A DNA stretch of 64,000 nucleotides from Tenggerimyces flavus (GTDB lineage Bacteria > Actinomycetota > Actinomycetes > Propionibacteriales > Actinopolymorphaceae). Below, piece after piece: positions 31,984 through 41,969 of this stretch. The stretch spans positions 6,014,001 to 6,078,000 of the forward strand of contig NZ_JAFBCM010000001.1 in the NCBI RefSeq assembly GCF_016907715.1, given 5' to 3'. Below the pieces are notes generated by a model that did not search any database, was not told where the DNA came from, and saw nothing but the letters and a program-made list of their open reading frames with translations. How positions within the stretch are numbered: position 1 is the first letter of the stretch; each line of letters begins with the position of its first letter. A program made the translations under genes and the position numbers.

Positions 31984-32760
31984 TCAGGACCCGGTGACGC
32001 CGAGGGTGGTGGGGTCGCGGACGATGGCGAGGGCCGCGTCGCCGAGGCGGAGGTGGTGGTGGCGGGCGTGGGTGCGGAGCAGGTTGAACGCCTCGTCGAT
32101 ACTGACGCCTCGGTACTGGGACAGGACGCCCTTCGCCTGTTCGATGACGATCCGGCTGTTCAGCGCGGCCTGCAGTTGCTCGGTGAGGACCTCGCCACGC
32201 CGGATCGTGCGCTCCTGCAGCAGGCCGATCGTCGCCACGTCCGCGAGCGCCTGGACGACCTGGAGGTCGCTGTCCGGCACCGTTCCGACCCGATCGCCGA
32301 AGAGGTTGAGGGCGCCGAGGACCTCGGTCCGAAGCCGGAGCGGGAACGCGTACACCGATCGGTAGCCCGCCTCGGCCGCCCGCGGCGCGAACAGCGGCCA
32401 GATGGACGACGCCGTGGTCAGGTCGACGTTCTGCACCTGCGATCCGGTGCGATAGGCGTCCAGGCAAGGCCCTTGCTGTGCCTGGATCTGGAACAGCTCG
32501 AGCAGCGATGCCGTCTCGTCGGACGCCGCCATCACCTGGAGCTGCCCGTCCCCGGCGGCCAGCATCAGCCCGGCCGCGCTGACGTCCACGAGCGACGTCG
32601 CATGCCGGGCGACCATGTGCAGGAACTCGACGAGATCGAACTCTTCCACCAACGTGTCGGCGACTTCGACAAGCACCTCCGCCAACCGCTCGGCCGGGAT
32701 CGTGGTCATGGCGGCATTCCTCTCGTTCTCGACATCGTACGGCCGTGGCTCTTCGGTCAT
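31984..32760 (-). CDS. GAF-ANTAR regulator
   Basis: The 258-residue protein has a GAF domain (about 25-170, including QGPCLDAYRTGSQVQNVDL and YAFPLRLRTEVLGALNLF) and a C-terminal ANTAR domain (about 190-245, with ALNSRIVIEQAKGVLSQYRG and FNLLRTHARHHHLRLGD). ANTAR domains bind paired RNA hairpins and act as antiterminators. Its start overlaps the stop of a second ANTAR protein by 4 bases, so the two are translated together and may form a heterodimer. The start could also be the internal Met18. The signal sensed by the GAF domain is unknown. Confidence 0.85.
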   Translation of the reverse strand: MTEEPRPYDVENERNAAMTTIPAERLAEVLVEVADTLVEEFDLVEFLHMVARHATSLVDVSAAGLMLAAGDGQLQVMAASDETASLLELFQIQAQQGPCLDAYRTGSQVQNVDLTTASSIWPLFAPRAAEAGYRSVYAFPLRLRTEVLGALNLFGDRVGTVPDSDLQVVQALADVATIGLLQERTIRRGEVLTEQLQAALNSRIVIEQAKGVLSQYRGVSIDEAFNLLRTHARHHHLRLGDAALAIVRDPTTLGVTGS

Positions 32761-33485
32761 GGGTGCTCCAACGTCAGGCGGCCGGCCACCACGTCCTTGG
32801 CCACGTCCACCAACGGGCGATCATGGGCGTACGCGTACGCGCGCAGGATGGCCATCGCCTGGTCCAACGGGACTCCCAGTTGCACCATCGCCATCCCTTG
32901 CGCCTGATACACCTCGAGCCGGTATGCCAGCGCTTTGTCCAACCCAGCAGCGGCATTCCCCATCGGAGCCCGCTGCTGGCCGTCGAGGAGCGCGTCGACG
33001 GCGATCTCGGCGTACGCGAGGGCCATCGTCACCGAGTCCCGCGTCAACGGGCCTGGCTCCGCACGGTAGACGTCGAGTACGCCGAGCCGCGCGGCGCCGA
33101 TCTGCAACGGGAACGCGAACACCGCGCGGACACCTCTCTCCAGCACCGCTGGCCAGTAGGCCGGCCAGCGCGCGGCCGCCATCGAGTCCAGCCCCGCCTC
33201 GAGCACGGGACGCCGGTCGGCGAACGCGCTCATACAGGGCCCCTCGCCGAGGGTGAACTGCAGTTCCTCGAGCGTCGCGCTGGCCCCGTCGGACGAGGCG
33301 GCGACACCGCGCGCGCCGTCGTCACTCAACAGGCTCACGCCGGCTCCGGACGCCGGCAGCATGCGTACCGCCGACACGCACAAGCCGCGAAGCCATGCAA
33401 CGGTATCCGACTGCTGACCGTTGCCGTTGAGCTCGCGCGCGATCTGTTCCCGGATGCGAGCGACTCGACCGGGATCAGCGTCCAT
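32757..33485 (-). CDS. GAF-ANTAR regulator, second copy
   Basis: The 242-residue protein starts at ATG 33485. A GAF domain (about 30-165: GAGVSLLSDDGARGVAASSD, LGEGPCMSAFADRRPVLEAG, VFAFPLQIGAARLGVLDVYR) is followed by an ANTAR domain (LDKALAYRLEVYQAQGMAMV, QLGVPLDQAMAILRAYAYAH). The long upstream open frame is not coding. The ANTAR core keeps an alanine/glutamine pattern but is more diverged than in the neighbour. The genes overlap by 4 bases. This pairing of GAF-ANTAR proteins is frequent in actinomycetes; the RNA target is unknown. Confidence 0.82.
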   Translation of the reverse strand: MDADPGRVARIREQIARELNGNGQQSDTVAWLRGLCVSAVRMLPASGAGVSLLSDDGARGVAASSDGASATLEELQFTLGEGPCMSAFADRRPVLEAGLDSMAAARWPAYWPAVLERGVRAVFAFPLQIGAARLGVLDVYRAEPGPLTRDSVTMALAYAEIAVDALLDGQQRAPMGNAAAGLDKALAYRLEVYQAQGMAMVQLGVPLDQAMAILRAYAYAHDRPLVDVAKDVVAGRLTLEHP

Positions 33486-33695
33486 CGGGCATCGGGGTCC
33501 TTCATTGAACGGACACACGCTGCCCTCGTGGCAACACGACGACCCTACGCTCAGGTCCGTCGGCCAAAGCGCTGACCGCGCCGAGGTCAGCGGTCTATAG
33601 TCGTGGCCACGGGGGCCCGCGTGTACATCTCGCGCAGGCCCTTCTTGCCGCCCTAGACCCGGTGGCAAGCGCCTCGCCGCACCGAGGAGACCCGG

Positions 33696-33950
33696 ATGAC
33701 CGCGCTTCGGCTGCTCCCCCGCCATCCCCCTCCCGACGTGGTCAGGCTGCGAAGGCTCATGTGCGACGCACCCGGACACCGTCCTGACACCGGCGCCAGC
33801 ACCCAACTCGAACGCCTTCCCGTCCTCAGCGCTGCCGAGTCCACCGTCGTCGCCGAACTGCTCACCGAACTGGCCGAGACAGGTGATCCGCGGCTGGCCG
33901 CCCTCGCGACGGAGATGGCGAGCCGACTCCACGACCGACTCAGCCTGTAG
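33696..33950 (+). CDS. Small protein of unknown function (84 residues)
   Basis: The frame starts at ATG 33696 behind CGAGGAGA. The C-terminal half is helical and acidic (ESTVVAELLTELAETGDPRL, then ATEMASRLHDRLSL) and would form an amphipathic hairpin; the N-terminus is basic and proline-rich. It is divergent from the ANTAR operon and followed after 3 bases by a near-perfect 18-bp stem, so it has both a start and an end signal. I do not recognise a family. Confidence 0.55.
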   Translation: MTALRLLPRHPPPDVVRLRRLMCDAPGHRPDTGASTQLERLPVLSAAESTVVAELLTELAETGDPRLAALATEMASRLHDRLSL

Positions 33951-33953
33951 ACC

Positions 33954-34000
33954 GTGGGCTGGGACCCCGACAAAGGGGAGGAGTCGGGGACCCAGCCCAC
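33954..34000 (+). terminator. Long hairpin terminator
   Basis: Bases 33954-33971 pair with 33983-34000 (17 of 18) around an 11-base loop. It starts 3 bases after the stop of the 84-residue gene. The stems begin GTGGGCTGGG and end CCCAGCCCAC. The next 230 bases (34001-34232) show nothing I can assign. Confidence 0.7.
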
Positions 34001-34232
34001 AAACATCCACCGACAACCCACCCGACCCTTCGGATTCGCCTCTTACTCCGCGTTGCATGTGCGATGCTGAGGGTCGCGGCACCCCCCTGATGGCCGCGCG
34101 CTCGGCGGGTGGGGTTGAGTCACCTCCCCCCTCGGCTCTCCCGCCCGCTGGGCATTCCCACGCACCTCGATCCGCGAACCGGACAAAGACGCCCCAGAAC
34201 GCTCAAACGCCTTCTGTACTTGGGTGAACAGC

Positions 34233-34349
34233 GTTGAAGATCGCGACGAATACTTGCGAACGCCGGGTCTCCCGACGCGTCAAACGGCACGATGCTCCTC
34301 GGTGGCCTCTCCCTTGAGCTAGGAGCAAATCCCTGTGGCGATCTTCAAC
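34233..34349 (+). promoter_or_regulatory. Leader with long-range inverted repeat across the nuclease start
   Basis: GTTGAAGATCGC (34233-34244) is a perfect reverse complement of GCGATCTTCAAC (34338-34349), which covers codons 2-5 of the nuclease gene, just after the GTG. If the transcript starts upstream of 34233, the two could pair and bring the ribosome site (AGGAG at 34321) into a closed loop. No promoter was identified. Confidence 0.35.
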
Positions 34350-36779
34350 AAACGTTGGCGCCTCCTCGCGGCGGGACTGCCGCTCGCGTTGGTCACGGCG
34401 ATGGCCGGGTTCACCGGCACCGCGAACGCCCTGTCGACCGACGTCGTGATCTCCGCCGTGTACGGCGGTGGCGGCAACTTCGGAGCGACGATCAAGAACG
34501 ACTTCATCGAGCTGGCGAACCTCACCAGCAACCCGGTCAGCGTCGACGGCTGGAGCGTCCAGTACGCCTCCGCGGCGGGTGCCGTCTTCCAGATGACCAA
34601 CCTGTCCGGCAGCATCCCGGCGAACGGGCGGTACCTGGTCCAGCAGTCCGCCGGTGCCAGCGGCACGCTGAACCTCCCCACGCCCGACGCGACCGGCTCG
34701 ATCCCGATGTCGGCCACGTCCGGCGTCGTCGCGCTCGTCACGGCCCAGATCCCCTTGGTGGGCTGCGGGATCAGTTGCGCGACCGCGCCGAACGTCAAGG
34801 ACCTCATCGGGTACGGCGCGACGGCGAACGTCGAGACGCTCGCCGCCCCCGGGCTCACCAACAGCACGGCGAACGCCCGTTCCGGCGCGATGGTCGACAC
34901 CGACAACAACTCCGTCGACTTCACCTCCGGCGTCCCGAGCGCGACGAACACCGCCGGTGTGACGGTCCGGGCCGACGACGGTCCCACCGACCCGACTCCC
35001 GGCAGCGTTCGCATCCACGACATCCAGGGCTCTGGCCGGATCTCGCCGATCGTCGGGCAGAGCGTCACCAACGTTCCCGGCATCGTCACCGCCGTACGGA
35101 CGACCGGCAACTCGCGCGGGTACTGGTTCCAGGACCCGACCGTCGACGCCGACCCGCTCACGAGCGAGGGCCTGTTCGTGTTCCTGGGCCAGACCTCGCC
35201 GACCGTCGTCCCCGGCGACTCCGTACTGGCCACCGGCCGGGTCACGGAGTTCCGCCCGGCGGCCGGGGCGCAGACGCTCACCGAGCTCGGCGGCCCGATC
35301 AGCACGATCAAGGTCAGCGGCGGCAACGCGCTGCCTGCGCCCGTGACGGTGACGCTGCCCGACGCGTTCACGAAGTCCGGCGCCCTCGAGGCGCAGCCGC
35401 TGGAGCCGAGCAGCTACGTGCTCGACTGGCTCGAGGTCAACGAGGGCATGCGGGCCACGATCAACCAGTCCACGCGTCTGATCAGCCCGGTCAACACCGA
35501 GTTCGACGAGCTGTGGGTGACGTTCAAGCCGACGCAGAACCCGACTCCACGCGGCGGCGTGGTCTACAAGTCGTACGACGACCAGAACAGCGGCCGGTTC
35601 TTCATCCAGTCGCTGATCGGCGCGCCGCCGGCGAACGTCGGCTCCACGCTCGCCGCAGGCACGACCGGCGTGATCGACTACCAGTCGTTCGGCGGGTACG
35701 TGCTGCAGGCGACCGAGCTCGCCGCGATCACCGAGGGCGGGCTGAAGAAGCAGAAGGTGCTGCCGCCGAAGAAGGCCGGCGACCTGTCCGTCGCGACGTA
35801 CAACGTGGAGAACCTCGACCCGGACGACCCGGACGCGAAGTTCGCCCGGCTGGCGCAGGACCTGGTGTTCAACCTCGGCTCGCCGGACATCGTCGCGCTG
35901 GAGGAGATCCAGGACAACAACGGTGCGACGAACAACGGTGAGGTCGCGGCGAACGAGACGCTCGCCGAGTTCATCGCCGCGATCCAGGCTGCGGGTGGAC
36001 CTACGTACGACTGGCGTTCGATCGACCCGAACGACGGCACCGACGGTGGGGAGCCGGGCGGCAACATCCGCCAGGCTTTCCTGTTCAACCCCGCGCGTAC
36101 GACGTTCGTCGACCGTCCCGGCGGCGACGCCGACACGGCCGTCTCGGTGCTGCGGGCACGTCCGACCAGCAACCAGGTCTCGCTGTCGGTCTCGCCCGGC
36201 CGGATCAACCCGAGCAACACCGCGTGGGCGTCGAGCCGCAAGCCGCTCGTCGGCGAGTTCCTGTTCGACGGCAACAAGCAGCTGTTCCTGGTCGCGAACC
36301 ACCTCAACTCCAAGGGCGGCGACCACCCGCTGACGGCCGCGGTGCAGCCGCCGAACCGGGTGTCTGAGGTGCAGCGGCTCCAGCAGGCCGCGCAGGTGCG
36401 CGACTTCGTCAAGGACCTGTCGGAGAAGAGCGCCGGCCGTGCCCGCGTCGTCGTACTGGGCGACCTGAACGACTACCAGTTCAGCCCGGTGATCCAGTCG
36501 CTCACCGAGAGCGGGACGGTGCTCAAGACCCTGATCGACACGTTGCCCGTCGACCAGCGGTACAGCTACATCTTCGACGGCAACTCGCAGGTGCTCGACC
36601 ACATCCTGGTCAGCCCGGCGATCAAGGGATACTCGTACGGTGTGGTGCACATCAACGCCGAGTTCTCCGACCAGGCGAGTGACCACGACCCGCAGGTGAT
36701 GCGGATCCTGACCGGCTGCGACGTCAGCCCGTTGCCTACCCGCTGCCTGCCGGGCAGCCCGGTGGTCGACGTCCCGTAG
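34335..36779 (+). CDS. Secreted nuclease: lamin-tail domain plus endonuclease/exonuclease/phosphatase domain
   Basis: The 814-residue protein starts at GTG 34335 with AGGAG upstream. A Sec signal covers about residues 1-33 (LLAAGLPLALVTAMAGFTG). Residues about 35-200 form a lamin-tail domain (SAVYGGGGNFGATIKNDFIE, VDGWSVQYASAAGAVFQMTN). A central beta/OB-like section follows (SVRIHDIQGSGRISPIVGQS, VPGIVTAV). The catalytic EEP domain starts near 480 with VATYNVENLDPDDPDAKFAR, then IVALEEIQDN, FLVANHLNSKGGDHP, VLGDLNDYQFSPVIQSL and SDHDPQVM, all active-site motifs. This is the architecture of ExeM/NucH-type extracellular DNases. It probably degrades DNA outside the cell for nutrients. Confidence 0.88.
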   Translation: MAIFNKRWRLLAAGLPLALVTAMAGFTGTANALSTDVVISAVYGGGGNFGATIKNDFIELANLTSNPVSVDGWSVQYASAAGAVFQMTNLSGSIPANGRYLVQQSAGASGTLNLPTPDATGSIPMSATSGVVALVTAQIPLVGCGISCATAPNVKDLIGYGATANVETLAAPGLTNSTANARSGAMVDTDNNSVDFTSGVPSATNTAGVTVRADDGPTDPTPGSVRIHDIQGSGRISPIVGQSVTNVPGIVTAVRTTGNSRGYWFQDPTVDADPLTSEGLFVFLGQTSPTVVPGDSVLATGRVTEFRPAAGAQTLTELGGPISTIKVSGGNALPAPVTVTLPDAFTKSGALEAQPLEPSSYVLDWLEVNEGMRATINQSTRLISPVNTEFDELWVTFKPTQNPTPRGGVVYKSYDDQNSGRFFIQSLIGAPPANVGSTLAAGTTGVIDYQSFGGYVLQATELAAITEGGLKKQKVLPPKKAGDLSVATYNVENLDPDDPDAKFARLAQDLVFNLGSPDIVALEEIQDNNGATNNGEVAANETLAEFIAAIQAAGGPTYDWRSIDPNDGTDGGEPGGNIRQAFLFNPARTTFVDRPGGDADTAVSVLRARPTSNQVSLSVSPGRINPSNTAWASSRKPLVGEFLFDGNKQLFLVANHLNSKGGDHPLTAAVQPPNRVSEVQRLQQAAQVRDFVKDLSEKSAGRARVVVLGDLNDYQFSPVIQSLTESGTVLKTLIDTLPVDQRYSYIFDGNSQVLDHILVSPAIKGYSYGVVHINAEFSDQASDHDPQVMRILTGCDVSPLPTRCLPGSPVVDVP

Positions 36780-36793
36780 CCCCAGCTCGACTC

Positions 36794-36833
36794 GAGAGCG
36801 CCCGCCCTGTCCGCAAACAGAGCGGGCGCTCTC
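36794..36833 (+). terminator. Terminator of the nuclease gene
   Basis: GAGAGCGCCCGC (36794-36805) pairs perfectly with GCGGGCGCTCTC (36822-36833), 16-base loop, followed by TT. It lies 15 bases after the stop codon. Confidence 0.75.
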
Positions 36834-36850
36834 TTGCGTGCTCCGGGTTT

Positions 36851-36901
36851 GAATGAAGGGCACCTTCATTCGAACCTATTGAATGAAGGTGCCCTTCATT
36901 C
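36851..36901. repeat. Pair of 21-bp palindromic units (copies a and b)
   Basis: GAATGAAGG-GCA-CCTTCATTC at 36851-36871 and GAATGAAGG-TGC-CCTTCATTC at 36881-36901 are each perfect 9-bp stems with a 3-base loop. The loops are reverse complements, so the two copies lie in opposite orientation 9 bases apart. Two related units occur at 37380 and 37714. Confidence 0.8.
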
Positions 36902-37047
36902 AAAACCAGGGCGGACGGACCCGGCTTCATCGACACCACAAGAGACCGGGGGCTCCACAAGAGCCGCGAGCACGGCAACAAGCCCCGAGCAAGAAGGAAC
37001 CTGGCCCGGGCACCCGTTCCGGGGGCAGGGGCGGCGCGTGAAAAACA

Positions 37048-37156
37048 GGTGGCCGGGCCGGGGCGAGTCAAGGGTCGCGATCGCGAAGCGACGCCTCTCT
37101 CCCCTGCGCGAAGCGCCGCCAGAGAGACGCCCTTGACGCGCCCCGGACCGGCCACC
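37048..37156. repeat. Large inverted repeat with 27-bp arms
   Basis: The arms 37048-37074 (starting GGTGGCCGG) and 37130-37156 (ending CCGGCCACC) match at 25 of 27 positions. The 55-base centre holds two copies of GCGAAGCG and a further short stem (CTCTCT with AGAGAG). Nothing between 36902 and 37379 looks coding. Confidence 0.7.
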
Positions 37157-37379
37157 ACCATCGACCGCCGCAACAGCCCACGGACAGCACCAACCCCGAA
37201 CAGCTGGGCAACGCAGATTCGAGCTCGCCCACCCAACGAAGCCATCGAAGAAGGCCAACCGGATCGGTGAGACGCAGCTCGTCCAAGAGAGGATGGCAGA
37301 CCGAGGCTCGACGACCAACCGGTGGTGACGGGGGTGTGCGGCGAGTGCCGCTGGAGTGGCCGACCGACGGCGAGGGTTT

Positions 37380-37734
37380 GGATGAAGGGCACCTTCATCC
37401 AAGAGGCCGGTAGGTCACGCGGGTTCCATGAACGATGGCGGCCCCGGTTTGCACAGCGGTTGCGACTTCCCTAACCCGGCCGGGGTTTACATCGTGGCAA
37501 GCATGGCCAGAAACCCCGTTTCGGCTAGGCAAGTGCGCAAAGCTGTGGACGACCGGCGGCGAGTCGCTCGAGAGTAGGCCCCTCAGACGACGAGCCGGGC
37601 CCATCCACCATGTCCCATCAAACTGTGGGGTTCTGGTCGCGACACGCCGGCGTGTCGCGACCAGAACCCCACACTTTCGCGAAGGGCGGAGGGTCCCCTC
37701 AGACGACGAGGTTGGATGAAGGTGCCCTTCATAC
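37380..37734. mobile_element. MITE-like segment bounded by inverted 21-bp units
   Basis: Unit c (37380-37400, GGATGAAGG-GCA-CCTTCATCC) and unit d (37714-37734, GGATGAAGG-TGC-CCTTCATAC, one stem mismatch) face each other and bound 355 bases without a gene. Inside are a 16-bp direct repeat CCCCTCAGACGACGAG (37579-37594 and 37695-37710), the 50-bp palindrome at 37624-37673 and another stem CGGGGTTT/AAACCCCG near 37470. No transposase is encoded. Classification as a miniature mobile element is a guess; it could be a cluster of independent repeats. Confidence 0.35.
37624..37673. repeat. Perfect 50-bp palindrome
   Basis: The sequence from 37624 (TGTGGGGTTCTGG) to 37673 (CCAGAACCCCACA) is perfectly self-complementary with no spacer, centred between 37648 and 37649 (ACGCC-GGCGT). 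After one mismatch the symmetry continues for three A-T pairs on each side. It would extrude as a cruciform or give a 25-bp hairpin. It is flanked by the 16-bp direct repeats at 37579 and 37695. Confidence 0.9.
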
Positions 37735-37779
37735 AAACGGTGTGGCGGGGAGGGTGGTCCGTCGGTCAGGATGCGGGGT

Positions 37780-38442
37780 ATGACGAGCGAGGATCTCAGA
37801 GCGCTGTTGCGGACCGTTCCGACGCTTACGGGCACAGGCCCGGCGTTCGATCCGGACGATGCTCCCGAGAATCCCCTTCCCCTGTTCGTCGACTGGCTCG
37901 TCACCGCGATCGAGCACGACGACGTCGCCGAGCCGGCCGCGATGACGCTGTCCACCGTCGACGCGAACGGCAGGCCTTCCGCGCGCGTACTGATCCTCAA
38001 GAACGCCGACGAGGCGGGGTGGCAGTTCGCCTCCAGCGCGCTCAGTCGGAAGGGTCGCGAGCTCGCGCAGAACGGGGCCGCGGCGTTGACGTTCTACTGG
38101 GTTCCACTCGCGCGGCAGGTACGGATCTCCGGCATCGTCAAGGCCGCCGACCCGGACGACTCGGCCAACGACTTCCTGGCCAGGAACGAGAGCGCACGCG
38201 CGGCCGCGATCGCCAGCCGACAGAGCGAGCCGCTCGCCCACAAGAACGACCTCGACCGGGCCCTCGCCGAGGTGGCGGCACGGATCGAAGAGGACCCAAC
38301 CCTCACAGCCAAGGACTGGACGCTCTACACCCTCCAACCCGACGAGATCGAGTTCTGGCAGGGCGACAAGAACCGCCAACACCAACGGCTCCAGTACCGA
38401 CGCTCGACCGACGGCTGGCGCCGCACCCGCCTCTGGCCCTAA
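37780..38442 (+). CDS. pdxH: Pyridoxamine/pyridoxine 5-phosphate oxidase family protein
   Basis: The protein has about 220 residues from ATG 37780 (an ATG at 37771 would add three). It follows the PdxH pattern: FMN-contacting SARVLILKNAD, LTFYWVPLARQVRISG, and the C-terminal substrate/FMN motif EFWQGDKNRQHQRLQYRR. PdxH oxidises pyridoxamine or pyridoxine 5-phosphate to pyridoxal 5-phosphate with FMN. Many actinomycetes make PLP by PdxST, and PNPOx-like proteins then act in salvage, so a divergent oxidase is possible. Its stop overlaps the convergent DUF779 gene by 4 bases. Confidence 0.82.
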   Translation: MTSEDLRALLRTVPTLTGTGPAFDPDDAPENPLPLFVDWLVTAIEHDDVAEPAAMTLSTVDANGRPSARVLILKNADEAGWQFASSALSRKGRELAQNGAAALTFYWVPLARQVRISGIVKAADPDDSANDFLARNESARAAAIASRQSEPLAHKNDLDRALAEVAARIEEDPTLTAKDWTLYTLQPDEIEFWQGDKNRQHQRLQYRRSTDGWRRTRLWP

Positions 38443-38816
38443 ACCAGCCCCAGCTCCATCGACTCCTCGTCGCTGAACAACCGCGAACGGATCAGGAACC
38501 GCACTCCCTCCGGAGCCTCGACCGAGAACCCACTCCCCCGCCCCTTCACCACGTCGACGGTGAGATGGGTGTGCTTCCAGTACTCGAACTGGTTCGCCGA
38601 CATCCAGAACTTCACCGGCTGATCGAGCCCTTCCACGACGAGGGAACCGAGGTGGATGTCGGCCGCGCCCGTACGGAACTCTCCGTCCGGGTAGCACATC
38701 GGCGAGCTGCCGTCGCAGCAGCCGCCGGACTGGTGGAACATCAACGGACCATGCACCACGGTGAGGCGGCGGAGCAGGTCCGCCGCCTCCGCGGTGAGCG
38801 CCACGCGCTCGACCAT
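38439..38816 (-). CDS. DUF779 protein associated with aldehyde dehydrogenase
   Basis: The 125-residue protein starts at ATG 38816, 20 bases after the aldehyde dehydrogenase gene. It contains the family's cysteine-rich stretch HQSGGCCDGSSPMCYPDGEF and, later, FWMSANQFEYWKHTHLTVDV. The cysteines and histidines probably bind a metal. DUF779 proteins are nearly always encoded beside ExaC-type acetaldehyde dehydrogenases, but their role is not established to my knowledge. The two genes are likely co-transcribed under the divergent GAF regulator. Confidence 0.85.
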   Translation of the reverse strand: MVERVALTAEAADLLRRLTVVHGPLMFHQSGGCCDGSSPMCYPDGEFRTGAADIHLGSLVVEGLDQPVKFWMSANQFEYWKHTHLTVDVVKGRGSGFSVEAPEGVRFLIRSRLFSDEESMELGLV

Positions 38817-38836
38817 CGCCGAATCCCCAACCAGGC

Positions 38837-40360
<1,524 letters not shown>

Positions 40361-40384
40361 TGATCCTCCTGGCAGGAACTCGCG

Positions 40385-40428
40385 ACGTTGCCGGCAACGT
40401 AAGTCGGGCAACGTTGCGCGAACGTTGC
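40385..40428. promoter_or_regulatory. Paired operator palindromes between aldehyde dehydrogenase and its regulator
   Basis: ACGTTGCCGGCAACGT (40385-40400) is a perfect 16-bp palindrome, and GCAACGTT-GCGCG-AACGTTGC (40408-40428) is an 8-bp inverted repeat with a 5-base spacer. Both use the half-site GCAACGTT. Their centres are 25.5 bases apart. They lie in the 115-base divergent region, 24 bases upstream of the dehydrogenase start. Confidence 0.7.
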
Positions 40429-40475
40429 ACGCCGAACCGGTTGCATCACGACGCGTTCCGAGCGAGGCTGGCGAC

Positions 40476-41933
40476 GTGGACGCACCAGAACGGGCGCGCC
40501 ACCTGTCTGCGCTCTACGACGTGGTGCTCGGCGGACGCCGGATGCCGGGAACGGTGCGTCCGCTGGTCGCCGCCTCGTGGCAGCGTTCACTCGAAGCCGC
40601 GGTCGATCCCGACCTGCAGGCGCCGCCGATCGTGGTCTCCGACGCCGAGCTCGAGGCGCTGCGTTCGTCGCATCCGCTGAACGCCGTGCTGCCGATCCTG
40701 CGCCAGACGTTGACCTCGATCGCCGACGAGGCGTCGCACATCATGATCATCACCGACGCGCGCGGCCTGATCCTGTGGCGCGAGGGCGCGGCCGACGTAC
40801 GCCGGCTGGCCGACCAGATCGCCTTGTCGGAAGGGGCGATCTGGTCCGAGGACGCGATCGGGACGAACGGCATGGGCACCGCGCTCGCCGCCGACCAACC
40901 CGTCCAGATCCACTCCGCCGAGCACCTGGTCCGCAAGATCCACGCCTGGACCTGCGCCGCAGCGCCGGTGCACGACCCCGACACTGGTCGGATCGTCGGT
41001 GCGGTCGACGTGTCAGGGCCGCTGCGTACGGTCCACCCCGCGATGCGGGCGCTGGTGACCGCCGCCGCGCAGCTCGCGGAGGGACAGTTGCGGGTGCGGA
41101 TGGCGGCGTCGGACGAGGCGATGCGCGAACGCAACATGCGCCATCTGCACGAGCTCGGCCCGCACGGCGGCGCGCTGCTGAGCGCGAGCGGCCGGGTCCT
41201 CGCCACCGAACCGTACGGCTGGCTGCCCGAGCGCCTCGACGTCTCCGCTGGCACCGGCCGGATCGAGCTCGGCGACGGGCGGGACGGACTGGTCGAGCCG
41301 CTCGACGAGGGCTTCCTGCTGCGCGTTCCGCGAGCGCGGCGGGCGGTGCCGCGGCGGCGGTCGCTGCGCCTGACGTTCCTCGGCTCTGCGCCGCCGACCG
41401 CGGTCGTCGACGACCGACGGGTCGTGCTGACGCTGCGGCCCGCCGAACTGCTTGCGCTGTTGGTCGTTCATCCCCACGGCCTTACCGCCGAGCAGCTGAC
41501 CCTCCATCTGTATGGGGATTCCGGCAACCCGACGACTGTCCGCTCGGAGATGCACCGGCTCCGCGGGCTGCTCGGCGACGGTGTGTTCGCGACCAAGCCG
41601 TACCGGATCGTGGCCGACGTCTCCAGCGACGCGACCGACGTACGCTCCGCGGTCCGGCGGGGAGACGTCGCCGCCGCGGTCGCGGCCTACGCCGGGCCGT
41701 GGCTCGAACGGTCCGACGCTCCCGCCCTGCGCGTCGAACGCGACGAGCTCGACGCCGTCGTCCGCCGCGCTGTGCTGGACTGCGCCGACGCCGACCTGGT
41801 GTGGGCGTTCGCCGAGACGAGCACAGGGGCCTCGGACCTGGAGGTGTACGAGCTGCTGGACACCATGCTCCCCGAGCACGACCTTCGCCGCCCCGCCGTC
41901 GCGGCCCGCCTGCACCGGCTCACCGTCAGCTGA
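40476..41933 (+). CDS. GAF-domain transcriptional regulator of the aldehyde dehydrogenase operon
   Basis: The 485-residue protein starts at GTG 40476 with GAGG 8 bases upstream. The N-terminal half resembles the AcoR sensor part ([56 protein letters not shown]). It lacks the sigma-54 AAA+ domain of AcoR. The C-terminal part (about 310-400: [36 protein letters not shown]) looks like a winged-helix DNA-binding domain of the SARP/OmpR type. Such GAF regulators commonly neighbour ExaC-DUF779 operons. It probably binds the palindromes upstream and responds to an aldehyde or alcohol. Confidence 0.78.
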   Translation: MDAPERARHLSALYDVVLGGRRMPGTVRPLVAASWQRSLEAAVDPDLQAPPIVVSDAELEALRSSHPLNAVLPILRQTLTSIADEASHIMIITDARGLILWREGAADVRRLADQIALSEGAIWSEDAIGTNGMGTALAADQPVQIHSAEHLVRKIHAWTCAAAPVHDPDTGRIVGAVDVSGPLRTVHPAMRALVTAAAQLAEGQLRVRMAASDEAMRERNMRHLHELGPHGGALLSASGRVLATEPYGWLPERLDVSAGTGRIELGDGRDGLVEPLDEGFLLRVPRARRAVPRRRSLRLTFLGSAPPTAVVDDRRVVLTLRPAELLALLVVHPHGLTAEQLTLHLYGDSGNPTTVRSEMHRLRGLLGDGVFATKPYRIVADVSSDATDVRSAVRRGDVAAAVAAYAGPWLERSDAPALRVERDELDAVVRRAVLDCADADLVWAFAETSTGASDLEVYELLDTMLPEHDLRRPAVAARLHRLTVS

Positions 41934-41969
41934 CCGTTTCCCCTTCGGGAGCTGGTCGTTGGTGCGACC

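Noticed and set aside
34221-34245. PHO box upstream of the secreted nuclease
   Set aside because: Two TTCA-like motifs on the minus strand are 10, not 11, bases apart and match poorly.
36736-37402. Minus-strand frames beginning MKVPFIQ in the palindrome region
   Set aside because: The start is produced by the dispersed palindrome itself, and the rest is low-complexity shadow sequence over repeats.
37771-37779. Earlier ATG for the PNPOx-type gene
   Set aside because: The first ATG has no spaced ribosome site. The second ATG gives the usual start length.
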